This document shows, one piece after another, positions 17,369 through 26,427 of a DNA stretch of 64,000 nucleotides. The stretch is from Bacteroidales bacterium. GTDB lineage: Bacteria; Bacteroidota; Bacteroidia; Bacteroidales; F082. The stretch is from assembly GCA_021647205.1 (NCBI GenBank), contig JAKIVD010000001.1:248001-312000 (forward strand), written 5' to 3'. Each line of letters opens with the position of its first letter. The stretch's first letter is position 1. Both the position numbers and the translations under genes were made by a program. The notes beneath the pieces were generated by a model, which saw only the letters and a program-made list of their open reading frames with translations, was not told the origin of the DNA and did no database searches.

Positions 17369-20347
17369 TCAGTTCATCTCTTTGTTAAAAGCGGATTTCG
17401 GGAATTCGATATTGACGCGCGTAAACTTTTTCCTTTTACTTTCAATACGGATGGCGCCTTTCATTTCGGTAATAATCCCATAAACGATAGATAAGCCCAG
17501 GCCTGTACCGATACCTTCCGGTTTGGTTGTAAAAAACGGATTGAAAATGTTTTCAAGGTTGTCTGTTTCGATCCCTGTTCCATTATCTTCGAACTCAACA
17601 AATATTTTCTCGTCGTTACAATGGGTCCTGATTCGTATTTTTTTGTCAAATGATTTGTCGGTCAGTAATGATTCTTTGTCCTCCAGTGCAAATTTTGCGT
17701 TAGAAAATAAATTGTACATTACCTGTTCCATCTTGGAATTATTTCCAAGTGTGAAGCCAAGGCCTTCCCCCAGGTCAAGTTCAATATGAATATTATTGTA
17801 ATAGTAGTGTTCCTCAATTGTTGAACATGACTTTCTAATCACGTCATTAATGTCAACCCTTTCAATAATTATCGACCTTTGATCGCGGGAAAAAATTCGG
17901 ATGTGATCGATAATCTCTTTTATTTTTTTTATGTTATCGGAAATGGAATTGAGCTTTTTGTCGAGGTATTTTTTCGATACATCTTGTCCGGACAGTTTAA
18001 AAAGAATATTCTCCAGTGATAAAAATATGATGCCAAGGGGCTGGTTAATTTCGTGCGCTACTCCGGCAGCCATTTCGCCGAGCGATTCAAGCTTTGATTT
18101 TTGGATCAGCAACTGATGTTTTTCCTGTATATCTTTCAGCGTTTGTTGCAACTCCTGATTTTTTTCCTTCAATTCGTTCTGTATATTGATCAGGGTGATC
18201 ATTTGCGTGATCCGGTTGCCGATGGATTCAAGAATCAGCCTTTCATGCGCCGTCAGTTCGACCTCCGATCTTGTTGCAAGGTTCAATACCCCAATGATTG
18301 AATCATCATGGACCAAGGGGAAAATAAAAATCGCTTTAATGCCTTCATCACTCAGGTTTTTCGGGAAGGGTATGTAATTTTTGCAGCTATGATACAGCGT
18401 TTTCTTTTGCTGAACCAGCTTAAAACGTTCCGACTTCTTCGGCACAAAACGCGATGCTTTGACAAAACCGTCACTCAGTCCGATGTTAAACACCAATTCG
18501 AGCCTCCTGGCATTTTCATTCATTAAATAAATTCCACCGGCATCAATCCATTCATACCTGAACAAGGTTTCAAATATCCGCGCAAAAGCATAGTCCAAAC
18601 CCACGGGGATGGTACTCAGGTAATCGATGCTGTACTGGATGTTCAGTAAATCTGAAAAGTGCTTTTTCTCTGTAATGTCATTAAACAGGATAAGGTCGGC
18701 AGTTTTGTCCTTCCACTTTGTTAAAACGCCCGAGGCCTCAATGGTTCTTGTTTCGCCTTTCTTTGTGACGATCCGTGTTTCGAAATTGTTTTTAACTTCC
18801 AGGCCTTTCAGTCTTGCTGCCAGTCTTGTTTTTGTTTCCTCAATTACGTCCGGATGGGTCAATGTTGTAATATTGGTTTTGTACAACTCGGCGACCGAAT
18901 AGCCGGTAATTGCCGCAGCTTTTTCATTGGCAAATAAAAGCCTGCCCTGTTTGTTAACAATAATGATTCCGCTGGGCACATAACGGGCAATGTGTTCGTA
19001 ACTGTCTCTGCTGATCTTTAGTTCTTTGGAAATCCTGACTTCCCCGGTGATGTCTTCGCTGATACCCAGGCTGTACGCAACCTCACCGTTCTCAAACAAA
19101 GGATAGATAGCGGTTCTTTGCCAAAACCTTTGTCCGTTCTTTTTTTTATTCTGATAGGTTCCTTTCCAGGTTTTCCCTTTCAAGACGGTCTGCTTAACTT
19201 CTTTCCTGATGGCACTCAGCTTTCTGTCGGAGATGTTAATCAATTGCTCTGCATTTTTTGTATCCTCCATGCTTATGCCAAGCATTTTGGTGAACATGGG
19301 ATTAACAAATTCGATCTTTTTCGTCTTCAGGTTGACTACCGATATCATCAGGGGGCTTTGGTCAACAGCTCTTTGGAATATTTTCAGTCGCTTCGAAACT
19401 TCTTTCCTGCGAATAATTTGTCCGAGGTTATTGGCAACGGTTGACAGAAACTGCTTTTTCGCAGGGGGAAAAGGGTTTGCGAATGTTTCCAGTGTTTTCA
19501 GAGGGTAATAAATGCAAATCTGCCCTGCATGCTCTTGCTGGAAGCATATTTCCATGCAATAGGTTTTTTTTGCTTTTTTGAGATTGGCGGAGCGAAAATG
19601 TTGGTTATTGTAAATGATCTCAACAAGTGCCTTCTCGTCCCGGTGGAAAGCCCTGGCAATACTATTTACTGTTTTGCTGAAAAAGGTTTCCATGGGGGTG
19701 TCCTCTTCTTCGCTATATGCGGCAATGGCAATCAGGCAGTCAAGTTCTTTAACCTTTTCAGTCAACATCAGGCTTTGCTCGTTCAGTTTCAGTATTGTAT
19801 TTACATTCTTGTCAATTTCATTCGAAAGTTCTTTGTAGGTTTTTTGAAGCAGGATTTTGTCTTGTTTTAGTTGCTGCGTAAGTTTCCCGTTTCTTTTTTC
19901 TAGTTGTGCATTCTTCTTCCTCAATGCACCGTTCTCCTGATTTAGCTTTGCAACTTTTAAGAATAACTGCTGAAACAAATATATTTTCGAAAGGAGATGG
20001 TTCTCATTACCGGAATCAAAAACGATGTCGTTTGTTCCGGCTTTGTAAAGACGATCAATTAGTTTATTTTCGGGATGGGAAGTCAAGCTTACAACAATGG
20101 GTGTATCCAGGTTATTTTTTGAGGAACGCCGTATTGCAGCAACAATTTTTTCGTCAGGAAATTCATCATTGTCCAGGCAAATAAAGATTAAGTTGAAGCC
20201 CTTCCTGTTGATGAGGTCATCAAAAGCTTTGACATTGGTTATTCTTGTGACATCAAGGTTTCTCCTCTGTATTTCTTTTTGTGGCACCTGCAGTACGCCG
20301 CCAGAGGAATCAGCAAGAATAACGCGGAACGGGCTGTTTATCTTCAT
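17369..20347 (-). CDS. Large cytoplasmic hybrid-type sensor histidine kinase (REC-like/GAF/PAS/PAS/GAF/HisKA/HATPase)
   Basis: About 992 residues from the ATG at 20347 ([16 protein letters not shown]). An in-frame start 45 nt upstream exists but the extension is not receiver-like. Parts in order: a receiver-like N-terminus with a possible acceptor in FICLDND; a long coiled coil (about 130-210); a GAF-like segment; PAS domains at about 340-450 and 460-580; a GAF domain (about 590-730); a second coiled coil; HisKA with the phosphorylated His in [12 protein letters not shown] (about residue 765); and a HATPase domain with N box ([10 protein letters not shown]), G1 (EDNGTGIE) and G2 (GTGLGLSIV). 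No membrane segments are seen, so it probably senses an intracellular signal. It probably phosphorylates the NtrC-type regulator encoded next. Confidence 0.92.
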   Translation of the reverse strand: MKINSPFRVILADSSGGVLQVPQKEIQRRNLDVTRITNVKAFDDLINRKGFNLIFICLDNDEFPDEKIVAAIRRSSKNNLDTPIVVSLTSHPENKLIDRLYKAGTNDIVFDSGNENHLLSKIYLFQQLFLKVAKLNQENGALRKKNAQLEKRNGKLTQQLKQDKILLQKTYKELSNEIDKNVNTILKLNEQSLMLTEKVKELDCLIAIAAYSEEEDTPMETFFSKTVNSIARAFHRDEKALVEIIYNNQHFRSANLKKAKKTYCMEICFQQEHAGQICIYYPLKTLETFANPFPPAKKQFLSTVANNLGQIIRRKEVSKRLKIFQRAVDQSPLMISVVNLKTKKIEFVNPMFTKMLGISMEDTKNAEQLINISDRKLSAIRKEVKQTVLKGKTWKGTYQNKKKNGQRFWQRTAIYPLFENGEVAYSLGISEDITGEVRISKELKISRDSYEHIARYVPSGIIIVNKQGRLLFANEKAAAITGYSVAELYKTNITTLTHPDVIEETKTRLAARLKGLEVKNNFETRIVTKKGETRTIEASGVLTKWKDKTADLILFNDITEKKHFSDLLNIQYSIDYLSTIPVGLDYAFARIFETLFRYEWIDAGGIYLMNENARRLELVFNIGLSDGFVKASRFVPKKSERFKLVQQKKTLYHSCKNYIPFPKNLSDEGIKAIFIFPLVHDDSIIGVLNLATRSEVELTAHERLILESIGNRITQMITLINIQNELKEKNQELQQTLKDIQEKHQLLIQKSKLESLGEMAAGVAHEINQPLGIIFLSLENILFKLSGQDVSKKYLDKKLNSISDNIKKIKEIIDHIRIFSRDQRSIIIERVDINDVIRKSCSTIEEHYYYNNIHIELDLGEGLGFTLGNNSKMEQVMYNLFSNAKFALEDKESLLTDKSFDKKIRIRTHCNDEKIFVEFEDNGTGIETDNLENIFNPFFTTKPEGIGTGLGLSIVYGIITEMKGAIRIESKRKKFTRVNIEFPKSAFNKEMN

Positions 20348-20603
20348 GGTATTTGGTGTATATCCTGAAGCAAACTTATGAAATAAAAGCAATAAAGGTG
20401 TTTATGCCCGGCGGTATCGACGAACCAACCCGAGCAGTTTCGATTTGTTTTACCCGGAAACATGAGTAAGGTGAGCAGTCGGTTTGTTTCCTCCGGAATT
20501 GTGCCTGAGCAATCGGTTATGGATATTTGAGGTGTAGCCTTTTTACAGCCCTGTTGTCTTTCAGCGAGTATAGTACGTAAACAAAATACATGACAAAAAT
20601 GTT

Positions 20604-20633
20604 GAACAAAAAAAAACCGCCCTTTCCGGCGGC
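20604..20633 (-). terminator. Rho-independent terminator of the tRNA gene
   Basis: On the minus strand GCCGCC-GGAAAG-GGCGGT forms a GC-rich stem followed by a run of nine or more T, starting 8 nt past the tRNA 3' end. Confidence 0.85.
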
Positions 20634-20640
20634 TTCTCAG

Positions 20641-20712
<72 letters not shown>

Positions 20713-20852
20713 ATATATTTTTATTTCTTATGAACTCTTTTCAAACGCAAACCACCCCCGCCAACTATCGGGGCCGCCCTGCAATATCTTCATTTGCGGC
20801 TGCAAAGATATATTTTGTTTCTTTGCCGTGCAAACTTTTCACAAATAATTTT

Positions 20853-21734
20853 ATGTCCCACAAATCCGGTTTTGTCAATATTATCGGCTTGCCGAATGTC
20901 GGCAAATCAACCCTGATGAATGCACTGGTTGGGGAGAAGTTGTCAATCATTACTTCCAAAGCGCAAACCACCCGGCACCGGATTATGGGAATTGTCAATG
21001 GGGAAGATTTTCAGATTGTATATTCCGACACACCGGGGATTGTGCACCAGCCCGCTTACAAAATGCATGAGCTGATGAACAAGTACATCGAGACGGCATT
21101 GGACGATGCCGATATTATCTTGTTGGTAACAGAAGCGGGAAAGCCTTTTGGACAGGAAAGTGTTCTGGATAAAATCAGTCGGGCGAAAATCCCTGTTCTG
21201 TTGGTAATCAACAAAATTGATTTATCGGATCAGGAAAAAGTAGTGGAAGAAATGGAAGCCTGGAAGGAAAAATTGCCTTCAGCAGAAGCCATTCCCGTTT
21301 CCGCACTTAATAGTTTTAATATTCCCAAAGTGTTCGACCTTATCTTGCGCCACCTTCCGGAAAGCCCCCCTTACTTTTCGAAAGACGAGTTTACCGACCG
21401 CTCAATGCGTTTTTTTGTGTCGGAAATCATCCGCGAAAAGATACTGACCAATTACAAAAAGGAAGTCCCTTACTCAGTTGAAGTGGTGGTAGAAGAATAC
21501 AAAGAAGAAGCAAAAATTACCCGGATAACCGCCAATATTTTTGTGGCAAGGGAAACGCAAAAAGCAATCATTCTGGGGCATCAGGGAAAAGCCATCAAAA
21601 AGACAGGGACACAGGCCCGGCTGGATATCGAAGATTTTATCGGCAAAAAAGTATTCCTTGAATTAACCGTAAAAGTCAACAAAGACTGGCGCGATAATGA
21701 AAATTTGCTGAAACGCTTTGGCTACGATCATTAA
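20853..21734 (+). CDS. era: GTPase Era
   Basis: 293 residues from ATG 20853 (MSHKSGFVNIIGLPNVGKST). The frame is open further upstream, but that extension is not Era-like. G motifs: GLPNVGKS (P loop), DTPGI (G3) and NKID (G4). A C-terminal KH domain follows (EEAKITRITANIFVARETQKAIILG, with the GHQGKAIKK loop). Era binds the 3' end of 16S rRNA and assists 30S maturation. It is followed after 35 nt by der, so two ribosome-assembly GTPases are probably co-transcribed. Confidence 0.96.
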   Translation: MSHKSGFVNIIGLPNVGKSTLMNALVGEKLSIITSKAQTTRHRIMGIVNGEDFQIVYSDTPGIVHQPAYKMHELMNKYIETALDDADIILLVTEAGKPFGQESVLDKISRAKIPVLLVINKIDLSDQEKVVEEMEAWKEKLPSAEAIPVSALNSFNIPKVFDLILRHLPESPPYFSKDEFTDRSMRFFVSEIIREKILTNYKKEVPYSVEVVVEEYKEEAKITRITANIFVARETQKAIILGHQGKAIKKTGTQARLDIEDFIGKKVFLELTVKVNKDWRDNENLLKRFGYDH

Positions 21735-21769
21735 GAACCAAACTTTAAACTTTTTAACTTATACCTCAC

Positions 21770-23077
21770 ATGAGTAACACACTGGCCATAGTAGGACGCC
21801 CGAACGTAGGAAAATCAACCCTTTTCAACCGGCTCACAAAAACGCAGGAAGCGATTGTTGAAGCGGTTAGTGGCGTAACGCGCGACCGCATTTACGGCAA
21901 AAGCGATTGGAACGGCACTTTTTTTTCTGTTATCGATACCGGCGGATATGTCCACGGTTCGGATGACACTTTCGAAGAGGAAATCAGGAAACAGGTATTG
22001 TTTGCCGTTGACGAATCGGATGCAATTGTTTTCATGGTTGACAGCCGGGAGGGAATTAGTCCCTTGGATGAGGATGTTGCGAACCTGTTGCGGAAGTCAA
22101 AAAAAGAAGTGTTTCTGGTGGCCAACAAGGTGGATTCGCCAAACCTGGCCAATCAGGCGGGTGAATTTTATGCCCTCGGACTTGGACAGGTTTACCCCGT
22201 ATCTGCCATTAACGGAAGTGGGACCGGCGATCTGCTTGACGAAGTGGTGAAAGCTTTCAAAGCACAGGAAGAAGATGAAGACACCGAACTACCGAGAATC
22301 GCCATCGTCGGCAGACCCAATGTGGGAAAATCTTCCCTGATCAATACATTGACCGGTGAAGACCGGAATATTGTCACGCCCATTGCAGGTACCACACGCG
22401 ATTCCATCTACACCCGCTACAATGCCTTCGGGCATGATTTTATGCTGGTGGATACTGCGGGCCTCCGGAAAAAAGGCAAGGTTTACGAAAACATTGAGTT
22501 CTATTCTACCGTTCGCACCATACGTGCCATTGAAAAATCAGATGTCTGCATGGTGATGATTGATGCACAATCAGGCATTGAAAAACAGGACCTCAATATT
22601 TTTCATCTTGCCGAAAAAAACAAAAAAGGCATCGTGCTTGTTGTTAACAAATGGGATTTAGTACAAAAAGAAACCAATACCCACCTGGCCCTGGAAAAAG
22701 ACATTCGTGGCAAAATTGCCCCATTTAACGATGTGCCTGTCGTCTTTACTTCGGTAACGCAAAAGCAACGGATTTTCAAAGCACTGGAACTGGCTGCGGA
22801 GGTGTTTGACAAAAGAAGCAAAAGAATACCGACCTCAAAATTGAACGACACCCTGCTTCCCATTATTGAAAGCATTCCGCCACCGGCAGCTTCCCGGGGA
22901 AGGTATGTCAGGATAAAATATATCATGCAACTGAAAACGGCTACCCCGCAGTTTGTATTTTTCTGCAACCTGCCCGATGATGTCAAAGAATCGTACAGGC
23001 GTTTTCTGGAAAACAAAATCAGGGAGAATTATGATTTTACCGGCGTCCCCATCCGGTTACATTTTAGAAAGAAATAA
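21770..23077 (+). CDS. der: Ribosome biogenesis GTPase Der (EngA)
   Basis: 435 residues with the tandem GTPase domains that define Der. Domain 1 has GRPNVGKST near residue 9, DTGGY and NKVD. Domain 2 has GRPNVGKSS near residue 180, DTAGL and NKWD. A C-terminal KH-like domain follows (PQFVFFCNLPDDVKESYRRFLENKIRENYDFTGVPI). Length is normal for the family. It acts in 50S subunit assembly. It sits between era and an S4-domain gene, in a likely translation operon. Confidence 0.97.
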   Translation: MSNTLAIVGRPNVGKSTLFNRLTKTQEAIVEAVSGVTRDRIYGKSDWNGTFFSVIDTGGYVHGSDDTFEEEIRKQVLFAVDESDAIVFMVDSREGISPLDEDVANLLRKSKKEVFLVANKVDSPNLANQAGEFYALGLGQVYPVSAINGSGTGDLLDEVVKAFKAQEEDEDTELPRIAIVGRPNVGKSSLINTLTGEDRNIVTPIAGTTRDSIYTRYNAFGHDFMLVDTAGLRKKGKVYENIEFYSTVRTIRAIEKSDVCMVMIDAQSGIEKQDLNIFHLAEKNKKGIVLVVNKWDLVQKETNTHLALEKDIRGKIAPFNDVPVVFTSVTQKQRIFKALELAAEVFDKRSKRIPTSKLNDTLLPIIESIPPPAASRGRYVRIKYIMQLKTATPQFVFFCNLPDDVKESYRRFLENKIRENYDFTGVPIRLHFRKK

Positions 23078-23097
23078 CCGAAAAGAACATTGAAGCG

Positions 23098-23472
23098 TTG
23101 GAAACGGTACGAATTGACAAATGGTTGTGGGCAGTGCGCCTGTTTAAAACACGGTCGCAGGCAACAGAGGCCTGCAAAGGCGGAAAAGTTAAGATTGACG
23201 GGCATCATGTAAAACCCTCGCGCGATATCCAAACAGGCGATGAAATTGAAATCCAACTGGCTGCCTTGAAGAAAAAAGTAAAAGTCCTGCAAGTCATTAA
23301 AAACCGGGTTGCGGCCAAACTGGTCACCGATTTGGCGGAAGATTTAACCCCGGCGGAAGAATACGAACGCCTTGATATGATGCGCCGGCTGAACTACGAA
23401 AAACGAACACGTGGTACCGGCCGGCCAACAAAAAAAGACCGGCGGGAAATTGAACGGCTGAAAAGGGAGTGA
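23098..23472 (+). CDS. RNA-binding S4-domain protein (Hsp15/HslR-like)
   Basis: 124 residues. The N-terminal S4 domain reads RIDKWLWAVRLFKTRSQA...VKIDGHHVKPSRDIQTGDEI, followed by a basic tail rich in Lys and Arg (RGTGRPTKKDRREIERLKRE), as in HslR-type proteins that bind nascent-chain-blocked 50S subunits. No ATG is available near the start; a TTG at 23098 gives the expected N-terminus, 20 nt after the der stop, so translation probably starts at TTG. It is likely in one operon with era and der. Confidence 0.88.
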   Translation: METVRIDKWLWAVRLFKTRSQATEACKGGKVKIDGHHVKPSRDIQTGDEIEIQLAALKKKVKVLQVIKNRVAAKLVTDLAEDLTPAEEYERLDMMRRLNYEKRTRGTGRPTKKDRREIERLKRE

Positions 23473-23713
23473 GGGAGAATTTGAAAATGGGGTGATTTGG
23501 CAATAACGATTTAAAATGATGAAACACCCATGAAAGGTATTAAACACACCAGAAAATGATGAACAATACATCAGCACAGCTGCCACCAATAATTTGAATA
23601 ATTGAAACCAACATGCCAAAGCCTATTGACACACCTGCCTGACGGCAACCAGGCAAGGAAATGATTAATCTTTTCCCTGCGTCTTTGTGCTTTTGCGAGA
23701 AAATTATAAACAG

Positions 23714-24742
23714 ATGAAAAAGTACTTCAACATAACGCTACTTATTATTTTTAGTGTAGCTGTTTTCTCTTCCTGTTCCAGAATATCTTCGCGAAATTTC
23801 AGCTTTGCTTTTTACAATGTTGAAAACCTGTTCGACACCATTAATGATCCTGACATTCGGGACGGGCGGTACGTACCCGGCAGTGACCTTCAATGGGACA
23901 CTGAGAAGTATCTGCACAAATTAAACAACCTGGCCAGGGTGATGGCTGTTGTGGATTCGACGGGTTTCCCCTCTGTTTTCGGGCTGAGTGAAGTAGAAAA
24001 CCTTGCTGTTGTACGTGACCTGATAAAGCGGAAAGAACTAAAAAAAGCAGGCTACAAAATCCTCCACAAAGACAGCCCTGACGGGAGGGGAATTGATGTG
24101 GCGCTGTTGTACCGGCCCAAAATTTACAAGCCCCTGGAAACCTATTTTATCCGGCCGGTTTTCCCAACAGACCCTGAAAATAAAACCCGCGACATCCTTT
24201 ATTCCAAAGGCCTTGTGGGCGAAAAAGACACCATCCACATTTTTGTCAACCACTGGGTTTCGCGCTGGGGCGGACAGGAAAAAACAGAGCCGCACCGCAT
24301 TGCCCTCGGGCAGTTGCTCAAACAAACCGCCGATTCCATCTTCGAGCTTAACCCCAACGCCAACATTCTTATTGCCGGTGATTTGAACGACAATCCCACC
24401 GACAAAAGTATTGCGGTTTATTTAAAAGCTGTTTTACCTGTTGCCGACACCAAACCCCAAACTTTGTATAACCTGTCGCTGGCACCTTTTCAAAAGGGTG
24501 AAGGAAGTTTGTACTACAAAAGCTGGGACATGTTTGACCAAATCATCGTTTCGACCGCTTTACTCAAAGGTAGCGAGGGTTTAAAAACCACTTCCGACCG
24601 GCAAACCGTCATTAAAAAAGACTGGATGCTTTACCAACCGGAAAAAGGGCCGGAAAGGCCAAGCCGGACAGCAGCAAAGAATTACTACGGCGGTTACAGC
24701 GACCACCTCCCGGTTTTTATCAGCATGCATGTTTTAAAGTAA
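23714..24742 (+). CDS. Endonuclease/exonuclease/phosphatase-family lipoprotein
   Basis: 342 residues from ATG 23714 (MKKYFNITLLIIFSVAVFSS, then Cys21 of a lipobox), indicating a membrane-anchored lipoprotein. Motifs of the EEP fold: FYNVENLFD, GLSEVEN (metal-binding Glu), RGIDVALLYRP, FVNHWVSR, AGDLNDNP and GYSDHLPVFI (catalytic Asp-His). Such proteins cleave phosphodiester or phosphomonoester bonds; here the substrate is unknown. It is convergent with sucB, with under 50 nt between them. Confidence 0.85.
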   Translation: MKKYFNITLLIIFSVAVFSSCSRISSRNFSFAFYNVENLFDTINDPDIRDGRYVPGSDLQWDTEKYLHKLNNLARVMAVVDSTGFPSVFGLSEVENLAVVRDLIKRKELKKAGYKILHKDSPDGRGIDVALLYRPKIYKPLETYFIRPVFPTDPENKTRDILYSKGLVGEKDTIHIFVNHWVSRWGGQEKTEPHRIALGQLLKQTADSIFELNPNANILIAGDLNDNPTDKSIAVYLKAVLPVADTKPQTLYNLSLAPFQKGEGSLYYKSWDMFDQIIVSTALLKGSEGLKTTSDRQTVIKKDWMLYQPEKGPERPSRTAAKNYYGGYSDHLPVFISMHVLK

Positions 24743-24790
24743 AAGTACCCCAGGTTTGGGATTTCAGGAATATGGATGACCGAAGACTGC

Positions 24791-26056
24791 TTAAAGCCCC
24801 AGCAAAACCTCAACGCCATTTTTCCCGCCAAATAACATGGCAGCAGGATTTTCAAGCATTTCTTTCACCTTCACCAGAAAGCCGACCGATTCGCGGCCAT
24901 CTACAATGCGGTGGTCGTAACTCAACGCAACGAACATCATGGGATGAATTTCCACTTTTCCATTGACGGCTATGGGGCGTTGTACAATGTTGTGCATGCC
25001 GAGAATAGCACTCTGGGGCGGATTCAAAATAGGGGTCGACATCATCGAGCCAAACACGCCGCCATTGGTAATGGTAAAGGTGCCGCCCTGCATTTCTTCG
25101 AGGGTGATTTTGTTGTCGCGGGCTTTGATGGCCAGTTCTTTTACCTTGTCTTCAATACCTGCCAGACTAAGAATTTCTGCATTGCGAATGACCGGAACCA
25201 CCAGCCCTTTGGGCGAGCTGACGGCAATACTCACATCTACATAATCGAAAGTAACAACTTCCTCACCGTTTAATTGGGAATTGATGGCCGGAAAATAAGG
25301 AATGGCTTCGGTAACCGCTTTGGTGAAAAACGACATAAATCCCAACCCGACACCGTGTTGCTCTTTAAAAATCTCTTTGTACTTCTTCCTGATGTCCATG
25401 ATGGGTGTCATGTTCACTTCGTTGAAAGTAGTGAGCATGGCGGTTTCATTTTTTACCGAAACCAGTCGCTGTGCCAGTTTTTTGCGCAGCATCGACATTT
25501 TTACCGCTTTCGATTCGCGGCCTCCTGTCCAGTTTGATGAAGTTGCTGAAACAGCAGTTTGTCCTGCTGTGTTTTTTCTTTCAGTGAGTACGTATTCCAC
25601 ATCCTTTTTTCCAATGCGGTTGTTTTTAAAAAAGTCAACAAGTTCCTGTTCGCCAAGTCCTTCGGTTTCCATCAGTTTGCGTGCGAGCGGGGAAATGGTG
25701 AGTTCGATATTGCTTTTTTCGGGAGGGGTTTTTGGCTTGGGCTCTCTTGCGTTTTCTTCCGCTTTTGGTGCAACAGATGCTTCCTTTTTGGTTGCAGCTT
25801 TCTTTTTGGCCACCCCTTTTCCTTCTGTATCAATACTGGCAAAAATGCTGCCCACTTCCACCGTATCGCCTTCTTCGGCCAGTTGTTTCAGGGTCCCGCT
25901 TTCGGTAGCGGCAATACTCAGGGTAGCTTTGTCAGAGTCAATCTCCACAATATCCTGATCTTTTTCAACGTATTCGCCATCTTCCGCCAGCCAACCGGCA
26001 ATTTGTACTTCGGTGATGGATTCTCCCGGACTGGGTACTTTTATTTCTACAATCAT
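24791..26056 (-). CDS. sucB: Dihydrolipoyl succinyltransferase, E2 of 2-oxoglutarate dehydrogenase
   Basis: 421 residues. An N-terminal lipoyl domain carries the lipoylated Lys in [11 protein letters not shown]. An Ala/Lys/Pro-rich linker precedes the peripheral subunit-binding domain ([23 protein letters not shown]). The C-terminal catalytic domain has the active-site motif [11 protein letters not shown]. It transfers succinyl groups to CoA in the TCA cycle. The E1 gene sucA lies upstream on the same strand, but 314 nt and a small gene remnant separate them, and sucB has its own promoter directly at its start codon. The E3 gene is not in the window. Confidence 0.95.
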   Translation of the reverse strand: MIVEIKVPSPGESITEVQIAGWLAEDGEYVEKDQDIVEIDSDKATLSIAATESGTLKQLAEEGDTVEVGSIFASIDTEGKGVAKKKAATKKEASVAPKAEENAREPKPKTPPEKSNIELTISPLARKLMETEGLGEQELVDFFKNNRIGKKDVEYVLTERKNTAGQTAVSATSSNWTGGRESKAVKMSMLRKKLAQRLVSVKNETAMLTTFNEVNMTPIMDIRKKYKEIFKEQHGVGLGFMSFFTKAVTEAIPYFPAINSQLNGEEVVTFDYVDVSIAVSSPKGLVVPVIRNAEILSLAGIEDKVKELAIKARDNKITLEEMQGGTFTITNGGVFGSMMSTPILNPPQSAILGMHNIVQRPIAVNGKVEIHPMMFVALSYDHRIVDGRESVGFLVKVKEMLENPAAMLFGGKNGVEVLLGL

Positions 26057-26060
26057 AATG

Positions 26061-26068
26061 CAAAATTA
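26061..26068 (-). promoter_or_regulatory. -7 box of sucB, predicted leaderless start
   Basis: On the minus strand TAATTTTG matches the Bacteroidota -7 consensus TAnnTTTG and is followed by CATT and then the sucB ATG. Transcription should begin at or next to the start codon. Confidence 0.6.
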
Positions 26069-26283
26069 GAAGAATATCTAATTCAATTGACACAACGACA
26101 TTTAAACAACAAAAGCGGCTGATAAATATAAAAAGAAGGGGCTTGGTAGTTGACCGTTTACTTTCATCAGCATCGTTTATTTGCTGAATGCTGTTTTAGT
26201 TAATCGCACGCTTAAACCGGATTTTCCTATTTTTGAAAAATCTGCAAACTGACAATAGAAAACTGAATAACAAAAAACGAAAA

Positions 26284-26427
26284 ATGAACCCAATCATCAG
26301 AAATATTCTGGCCATTCTTGGCGGCATCGTGCTGGGAAGCGCAGTAAAAAGGAATAGTAGTGGCTTTATTTTACTTCAACGGTTTCACCCCCGAATGAAA
26401 TTTGCTGTCAATCTGCTTCACTTTTAG
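26284..26427 (+). pseudogene. Remnant of a small membrane-protein gene
   Basis: An ATG at 26284 opens MNPIIRNILAILGGIVLGSAV, the start of a membrane protein with a Gly-rich first helix as seen in many Bacteroidota. After about 21 residues the frame continues as KRNSSGF..., which is not membrane-like and runs antisense into the 3' end of sucA. It looks like a 5' fragment whose body was lost. The original family assignment is from memory and is tentative. Confidence 0.45.

Noticed and set aside
23631-23656. Imperfect palindrome CCTGCCTGACGGCAACCAGGCAAGG, reminiscent of Bacteroidota repeat palindromes
   Set aside because: Only one degenerate copy in the window; cannot show that it is a dispersed repeat.
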